Of a stretch of 63,824 nt of DNA, positions 59,058 to 63,824 are shown piece after piece. Position 1 is the stretch's first letter. Every line of letters starts with the position of its first letter. Position numbers and translations under genes: made by a program. The notes under the pieces are model-generated. The model made no database searches, was not told the DNA's origin, and saw only the letters and a program-made list of their open reading frames with translations. This stretch comes from Firmicutes bacterium UBA4881. Lineage in GTDB: Bacteria > Bacillota > DTU065. Location of the stretch: contig DHDH01000049.1 of assembly GCA_002399235.1 (NCBI GenBank), forward strand, positions 1 through 63,824, written 5' to 3'.

Positions 59058-61736
59058 TCATTTACCCATTTTTTCGCGGAAAAAACGTGTTGAAATCCGA
59101 ATTGAGCTATAACCTGGACCATTACCATATAGCTCTTTAGCATAGATAACCGCTAACGAAAAAGGTGTGTTAGCTAAATTAAATCCTAAATCGAGTTCTC
59201 CACCGATATAAGTTCTTAAATGAGCTAATGGGTTCTCCTCATTATACCAGGCCGCCCCCGAAGTAAGAAACAACTTACCTTCTGCATCTTCCCAGAAGAT
59301 CGGTCCCACTCTGGCCAAATCACGGCCTAATGCAATCGGGAAAAGTGCATCAATGGCAATTGTAACAGCATAGTCACCACTTTGTTCTGTGGCCACATTA
59401 AATAAAGTAGTAGCTGGATAATACGGTTCTAAAAAACTAGTTTGGACATTAAAAGCAGTTCGCCAAACTCCATAGGCAAAACTTGGACTAAGTAGTAAAC
59501 CGCCAAAAGTTAGTTTACTACCACCTTGAGAAAAGTCCAAGGAAGCTGTTAGTTCGCTCCCATGCCTTATTAGATCATCATAGCGAAGATTGTATTGCAA
59601 GTTATAATCATTCTTCTTGGGTAGATACTCCCAGCTTATAGCATGGCGATATTTAGGTAGCAAATGAAGAGCTGTATAGCCAATATCTTGATATTCTAGA
59701 ACCTCATGCTGATAAGTTATCCAGAACTTTTCGGGGTTTAGCCCTGGTGATAGTATTCCTGCATCCAATTTTCCTCGAGAAAACTCCTGCCAATAACCTA
59801 AAGAAGTATTAAATAGGCCGGCCAAAAGATCCAAGCTATATGACCATCCATTATAGAAACGGTTATTAAAATATAGCGCTGTATTTACTTCAAAACCATC
59901 CCACGTAGGGTCGTATTTTATCTCTGGCGCTAAACTATAAGTGGTACTGTCTAATATATGTTTCGTTTCATAAGAAAAACCAGTTTTTCTCGGGTAGGTA
60001 TTATTAATTCTTTCAACATCTAAAAGCATACACCAAGGATCAATTGTAACACGTTTTAAAGGTATAGATGAACTAATTTTTATAGTTTCTTCGCCAAGAA
60101 TCCAATGAGTTGTCTCTTGAGAACCATCCGTAAACTCCCATAAAACTTCGATAGGCCAGTTCGTCTTCTTTTGCGACTTAACTGTAGCTTCTAGCTCGAA
60201 ACCTTGGGTAGTTTTTTGCTGTTTGACATTGGTAATAGAAAGATCGTCATAAAATTGTTCAAAAACCAACCTCTGCCAAATATCAGCCAATTCTCTCTTT
60301 GCCACGTTTTCTGCTAGAGCTAGGAAGCTGGTATTATCAATTAATTTTCCCGCTCTACTCGTTCTAACAATCTCTTCTAAAAGAGTAGTCATAGTCTCCC
60401 TACCTAGGAAACTCGCAAATGTCTGTAGCGTTAGAAAACCGCGGGTTTTGATGCGAATATCATATACCTGTGGATTTTTTAGGGCCTTGTATTCTCTACC
60501 TAGAGGTTCATCAAAGTTTTTGAAAAAGACCTGGCTTAAAAACTCCTGCTCCAAATTTTCCTGGTAATTTAGACTTTTATTCTTTTGGGCATAACTAAAA
60601 CTCAATCTATCAATCAACCTAGGCACTTGATCTAGATTATGATAAGAAAAATATTCATTAGCGATATAATTGCATAAAGCTTCCTCTAACCAAAGAGATT
60701 CTGTCGATGTTAAAGGTTGGGGCAAAGAAAACCAAGATCTTGCTACTTCTTTAGCAATTAAACCCTTTAATAATCCATCTGAAGCACCAGGTCCGCCAGC
60801 ATTATAGTAGCGATAAAAACTAATAGGTAAGCAGATCAAACCTTCGGCTGAATAAGGTTCGCTAAGAGAAGAACCTTCAACAATTGTTAATCTTTTTTTC
60901 TCAAAAGAGCCGTACTTTGGTTCATAATGCTCTAAAATGTTAGCTGCTGATTTAGCTGCAAAAACCGCTTCCTGCTCATGACCTGGCAGATAATAAGTGT
61001 ATATAGATTTATGACCGTAGCTCTCTTCTTTAACATATAATCCAGCCCCAGCCACAAGAGGTAGACTATAAGCTGGGTAATCGTTTTTTAAGTATACTTT
61101 TTTATATATGCCACCTTCGGAAAGTTCTTTTTGGCTATCGGCACCACTAGCTACAACAACACTTGCAGGAACCAATAACTCAGCTGTGTAAAGCGCTCGC
61201 CAAACTGACTGAGTAACTGGATTTAAGAGGACAGGGTGCCAGCCACTAGTCCAATAATGAATATCTGCATTCCAGCCTTTGTCGCCTCTTTTTTGAGGTG
61301 TAGCTGTAACAAACTCCATCTCGACTGTTACCCTTTGATTAGGTTCTACTTCGTTTACAGGAACTTTCAATATAGCGGAGTGGAGCGAATACTTCCTAAT
61401 TGTCGGTTCAATTGGTTCGTACAGTACCGGTACTTCCTGGCCATTTACCTTCACTCCGACAACATAGCTATTGCTACCGGCAAAGTTTTTTAGATGTCCT
61501 TTAGCTCTCCAAACTTGGCTTATGTAGGGATTAGGTTCAGTATCTAGGTTTGCTGGTAAGAAAAAACTTAGTTCGTGAAGAGCTTGAGAAGAATCGTTGA
61601 TAACCTCAAGGTGTAGATTGCCAGCAATGCTATGTGTATCAGGATCTAACCAGCCTTTAATGTTATAACTAGGGAAAGCTGCTAAAGAAGAGAATTTAAA
61701 TATTAATACAATCATTATGACAAGATATCTCTTCAT
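59058..61736 (-). CDS. M1-peptidase-like protein fused to a beta-barrel-like domain, zinc site lost
   Basis: 892 residues with a Sec signal (residues 1-20). Residues 25-590 resemble M1 aminopeptidases: a beta-sandwich with WTSGWHPVL, then the catalytic-type domain. The zinc motif HEXXH is replaced by KEVAR (329-333), as KEVARSW instead of HEVAHSW; the downstream LEEALCNY keeps the Glu. Residues 600-892 are successive amphipathic strands (GWSYSLDLLAGLF, WITYQHEVLEYQ, YNLQYNLRYDD, SELTASLDFSQ, SIRISTRFF), like an outer-membrane barrel. It is probably non-catalytic and surface-anchored. Role unknown. First in an operon with cysE. Confidence 0.75.
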   Translation of the reverse strand: MKRYLVIMIVLIFKFSSLAAFPSYNIKGWLDPDTHSIAGNLHLEVINDSSQALHELSFFLPANLDTEPNPYISQVWRAKGHLKNFAGSNSYVVGVKVNGQEVPVLYEPIEPTIRKYSLHSAILKVPVNEVEPNQRVTVEMEFVTATPQKRGDKGWNADIHYWTSGWHPVLLNPVTQSVWRALYTAELLVPASVVVASGADSQKELSEGGIYKKVYLKNDYPAYSLPLVAGAGLYVKEESYGHKSIYTYYLPGHEQEAVFAAKSAANILEHYEPKYGSFEKKRLTIVEGSSLSEPYSAEGLICLPISFYRYYNAGGPGASDGLLKGLIAKEVARSWFSLPQPLTSTESLWLEEALCNYIANEYFSYHNLDQVPRLIDRLSFSYAQKNKSLNYQENLEQEFLSQVFFKNFDEPLGREYKALKNPQVYDIRIKTRGFLTLQTFASFLGRETMTTLLEEIVRTSRAGKLIDNTSFLALAENVAKRELADIWQRLVFEQFYDDLSITNVKQQKTTQGFELEATVKSQKKTNWPIEVLWEFTDGSQETTHWILGEETIKISSSIPLKRVTIDPWCMLLDVERINNTYPRKTGFSYETKHILDSTTYSLAPEIKYDPTWDGFEVNTALYFNNRFYNGWSYSLDLLAGLFNTSLGYWQEFSRGKLDAGILSPGLNPEKFWITYQHEVLEYQDIGYTALHLLPKYRHAISWEYLPKKNDYNLQYNLRYDDLIRHGSELTASLDFSQGGSKLTFGGLLLSPSFAYGVWRTAFNVQTSFLEPYYPATTLFNVATEQSGDYAVTIAIDALFPIALGRDLARVGPIFWEDAEGKLFLTSGAAWYNEENPLAHLRTYIGGELDLGFNLANTPFSLAVIYAKELYGNGPGYSSIRISTRFFREKMGK

Positions 61737-61766
61737 AAGATCTACCCCAATCTACATTATTAGAGA

Positions 61767-61789
61767 AAGAAGCCTCAGCGAGGCTTCTT
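61767..61789 (-). terminator. terminator after comB
   Basis: AAGAAGCCTC/GAGGCTTCTT, a 10-bp stem with a 3-base loop, followed by TCTCT on the minus strand. It separates comB from the barrel-protein operon. Confidence 0.75.
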
Positions 61790-61906
61790 ACAATACAGTT
61801 TGGTAAAGAATAGCTGCACTTAAACTTGTTACAACAAAAGCTAATCTGTAAGGGGTTAGCTTCATATAACTAGCTAACAGATAATGTTCTACCTTAGTAT
61901 GGGTTA

Positions 61907-62623
61907 TTAACGTTCCAGAACTAAATGACCACCTATAAAGAAAGGAACTGTATCACAAGAGTTAACATTAGCGGCATATTCCAAATCTTCTTTAAAGCCT
62001 AGACTTAAAAGATGTTGTCCATGCTCACTAGCAGTAAAAACATCCAGAGGTGAAGCATAACTGGCTGCAATCATGCGTGTCGCTTTAGCACTATCTGTTT
62101 CTTCAATACTTATTAATCTTCCTATGGTTGCACAAAGTGTACCAGCACATGCTGCATCTTCTAAGGAGAAACTGCCTTGTCTGCCTGCGCAGATAATTAG
62201 TGTATCATTACCTAGTTCAACTACTTTTTTAGCAGTTGCTGCTAGGTTAATATAGGCACTTATTAGTAGTGTTTCAGCACCATTAGCTGATCTGATAGCT
62301 TTAGTACCATTCGTTGTCGTAAAAACAATTGTTTTACCGTTCACAACATCATTGGTGTACTCTAGTGGTGAATTGCCAAGATCAAAGCCTTGAATCTTGA
62401 GGCCTCCTCTTTCACCACCAAGTAAAACATCCTCAGAATCATATCTGGTTTTAAGTCCTACAGCCTCATCTGGAGAGAGTACCGGAACAATATTACGAGC
62501 ACCAAACTCTAAAGCTGTAATAATTGTACTTGAAGCTCTTAGGACATCGATTACAACAATAGTCTTGTTTTTATATCCCCAAACTTCTGTAGAAGTGGGT
62601 ACTAGATTTACATCAATTTTCAT
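61907..62623 (-). CDS. comB: 2-phosphosulfolactate phosphatase
   Basis: Mg-dependent phosphatase that makes sulfolactate from 2-phosphosulfolactate. 238 residues with VVIDVLRASSTIITAL near the start, GGERGGLKIQGFDLGNSP, FTTTNGTKAI, ICAGRQGSFSLEDAACAG and the GHLV end. The ATG at 62621-62623 gives the family start MKIDV; the GTG at 62638 is less likely. It follows the D-2-hydroxyacid dehydrogenase by 15 bases. In Bacillus, ComB-like proteins help form sulfolactate in spores; comA is not seen here. Confidence 0.93.
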   Translation of the reverse strand: MKIDVNLVPTSTEVWGYKNKTIVVIDVLRASSTIITALEFGARNIVPVLSPDEAVGLKTRYDSEDVLLGGERGGLKIQGFDLGNSPLEYTNDVVNGKTIVFTTTNGTKAIRSANGAETLLISAYINLAATAKKVVELGNDTLIICAGRQGSFSLEDAACAGTLCATIGRLISIEETDSAKATRMIAASYASPLDVFTASEHGQHLLSLGFKEDLEYAANVNSCDTVPFFIGGHLVLER

Positions 62624-62638
62624 AATCCACATTACCAC

Positions 62639-63601
62639 CTAAAGAATATTTACTGCATGTGGCGGTTTCTTTCCTTTTAAGGCAATTAGAACATTTTCCG
62701 CAACCATTTGCGCCATCTTAGCCCTAGTCTCTTCTGTTCCACTACCTACATGTGGTGCCATAACTACATTGGAAAGAGTTAAGAGTCCAGGATGAATTTC
62801 CGGTTCTTTTTCAAAGACATCTAATCCCGCAGCTTTAATTTGACCTTCTTTTAAGGCAACTACTAGTGCTTCTTCATCGATAACGGGACCACGTGCTGTA
62901 TTAATTAATATAGCATTTTTCTTCATCAACGAAAATTCCCTTTTACTTATCAGATGGTTGGTTTCTGGGGTTAATGCTACGTTTAGAGAAATAAAATCGC
63001 TCTCCTTTAAAAGTTCCTCTAAAGTTCGATACTCTAACCCCCAACGCTTTTCTGCAGCTGGCTTTCTTTCTCTTGACCAATAGATAATCTTCATATCAAA
63101 GCCGCTGGCTCTTTTGGCTACAGCTTCGCCAATGCGACCGAGACCGATTACACCTAATGTTTTCCCATAAACTTCTGCTCCTAATAATAGATCAGGAGCC
63201 CAACCTGTAAAGCGTCCTTCTCGTACCATTTTATCGCCTTCGACAACTCTTCTAGCGGCAGCGAATAGCAAAGCCCAAGCTAAATCAGCAGTTGCTTCTG
63301 TTAAAACATCAGGGGTGTTAGTTACATATATACCCATTTTTGTAGCTAAGTCCACATCAATATTGTTATACCCTACTGCATAGTTACTAATAACCTTCAG
63401 CTGGGGTGCTTTCTCCAATACTTCTCGATCTATCTTCTCACTAAGTAAACAAATTAGTGCATCGGCTTCGGGAATCAACTGCAACAGTTCTTCGCGAGAT
63501 AGGTCGGTGCTTGGCGGTTGGATTAGCAAATCACATTCATTATGGATTATTTCAATACCTTGGCCTGGTAAATTGCGGGTAATAAGTACTTTTTTTCGCA
63601 T
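62639..63601 (-). CDS. D-2-hydroxyacid dehydrogenase (glyoxylate/hydroxypyruvate reductase-like)
   Basis: 320 residues, the D-isomer 2-hydroxyacid dehydrogenase fold: NAD(P) loop GLGRIGEAVAKRA, catalytic Arg in NTARGPVID, Glu in VFEKEPEIHPG, and His in APHVGSGTEETR. It interconverts a 2-oxoacid and a D-2-hydroxyacid; family labels include glyoxylate, hydroxypyruvate and sulfolactate enzymes (SlcC). Its direct coupling to comB raises sulfolactate as a substrate. GGGAGAA site before the ATG. Confidence 0.93.
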   Translation of the reverse strand: MRKKVLITRNLPGQGIEIIHNECDLLIQPPSTDLSREELLQLIPEADALICLLSEKIDREVLEKAPQLKVISNYAVGYNNIDVDLATKMGIYVTNTPDVLTEATADLAWALLFAAARRVVEGDKMVREGRFTGWAPDLLLGAEVYGKTLGVIGLGRIGEAVAKRASGFDMKIIYWSRERKPAAEKRWGLEYRTLEELLKESDFISLNVALTPETNHLISKREFSLMKKNAILINTARGPVIDEEALVVALKEGQIKAAGLDVFEKEPEIHPGLLTLSNVVMAPHVGSGTEETRAKMAQMVAENVLIALKGKKPPHAVNIL

Positions 63602-63824
63602 CTTTAATTATTCTCCCTTCCGCCTCCAATTGGTATTAATACTTTTACTTAGCATATCTATCTAATTCTATCACATCTAAGTACCTTAGGCATATCTAGA
63701 TAAATTTAGCTTAGGCAAATAACTTATCTCTACGCTTATTTAAGCTATATTTAGCTTGTTTATAGTATGTAAGCATATTTAATTAACGCTTGGTTAGTAT
63801 CAAGAAAAGAGATAGCCAAAAGGC
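63602..63824. other. AT-rich upstream region at the right edge
   Basis: 222 bases without a gene. Variants of TTAG(G)CATATCTA and TTTAGCTTA recur at 63650, 63686 and 63708 and further on. They may be AT-rich upstream activating sequence for the dehydrogenase-comB operon. Confidence 0.4.

Noticed and set aside
63640..63800. AT-rich repeated motifs as a CRISPR or iteron array
   Set aside because: Units are degenerate, unevenly spaced and short; better read as AT-rich promoter-upstream sequence.

Overview
The window reads as a chromosomal segment of an AT-rich anaerobic Firmicute. Supporting features are housekeeping genes with strong Shine-Dalgarno sites, frequent TTG starts, a CIRCE-controlled groESL operon, an electron-bifurcating-type lactate dehydrogenase operon (etfB, ferredoxin-etfA, FAD dehydrogenase), a 2-hydroxyacyl-CoA dehydratase-activase-like gene pair, a PdaB-like deacetylase and a possible Spo0E-like small protein. 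Three observations suggest that the cell has two membranes, as in Halanaerobiia, Negativicutes or some Limnochordia: an 892-residue protein with a C-terminal beta-barrel-like domain, a 222-residue exported barrel-like protein, and a sugar-type solute-binding protein with a plain Sec signal and no lipobox. The exact taxon cannot be fixed from the sequence. No tRNA, CRISPR array or insertion sequence was seen.

Layout. 1-80: a strong promoter and leader of what is probably an rRNA operon, transcribed leftwards off the window. 0.3-7.3 kb: an orphan hypothetical gene, then leftward greA-lysS, an XRE regulator / 'quinate dehydrogenase'-like / acyl-ACP-reductase-like operon, dusB and rpmE. 7.4-12.3 kb (+): a radical SAM protein and an ECF sigma operon with a likely membrane regulator and a large TPR surface protein. 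12.3-20.5 kb (-): a lipoprotein, a LysM-M23 envelope peptidase, fba, pyrG, small membrane proteins and a barrel-like protein. 20.6-27.1 kb: HAD phosphatase, polysaccharide deacetylase, a DnaA-box cluster, a chemoreceptor, and speE-speB. 27.3-36.5 kb (+): the lactate dehydrogenase operon, an RsgA GTPase and the activase pair. 36.5-47.2 kb: a degV / coiled-coil / rhomboid operon, redox genes, an FNR-like regulator, a copZ-like/P1B-ATPase operon with a perfect FNR box, an orphan solute-binding protein and an FRG-domain protein. 47.4-63.8 kb: rlmH, a WalJ-like hydrolase, ferredoxin, phosphohexomutase, cobO, an ABC ATPase, MATE, OsmC, groESL, murJ, cysE, a large barrel protein, comB and a D-2-hydroxyacid dehydrogenase.

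Most genes, and the presumed rRNA operon, run on the minus strand, so the replication fork probably passes from high to low coordinates. Nearly every transcription unit is closed by a clear hairpin terminator, which makes the operon boundaries well defined. The main leads are a putative acyl-ACP reductase in an unnamed operon, an activase with two fused halves that could hold its iron-sulfur cluster within one chain, a zinc-site-less M1 peptidase fused to an outer-membrane-like barrel, a matched FNR-type regulator and operator, and two genes that appear to start at ATC and CTG.
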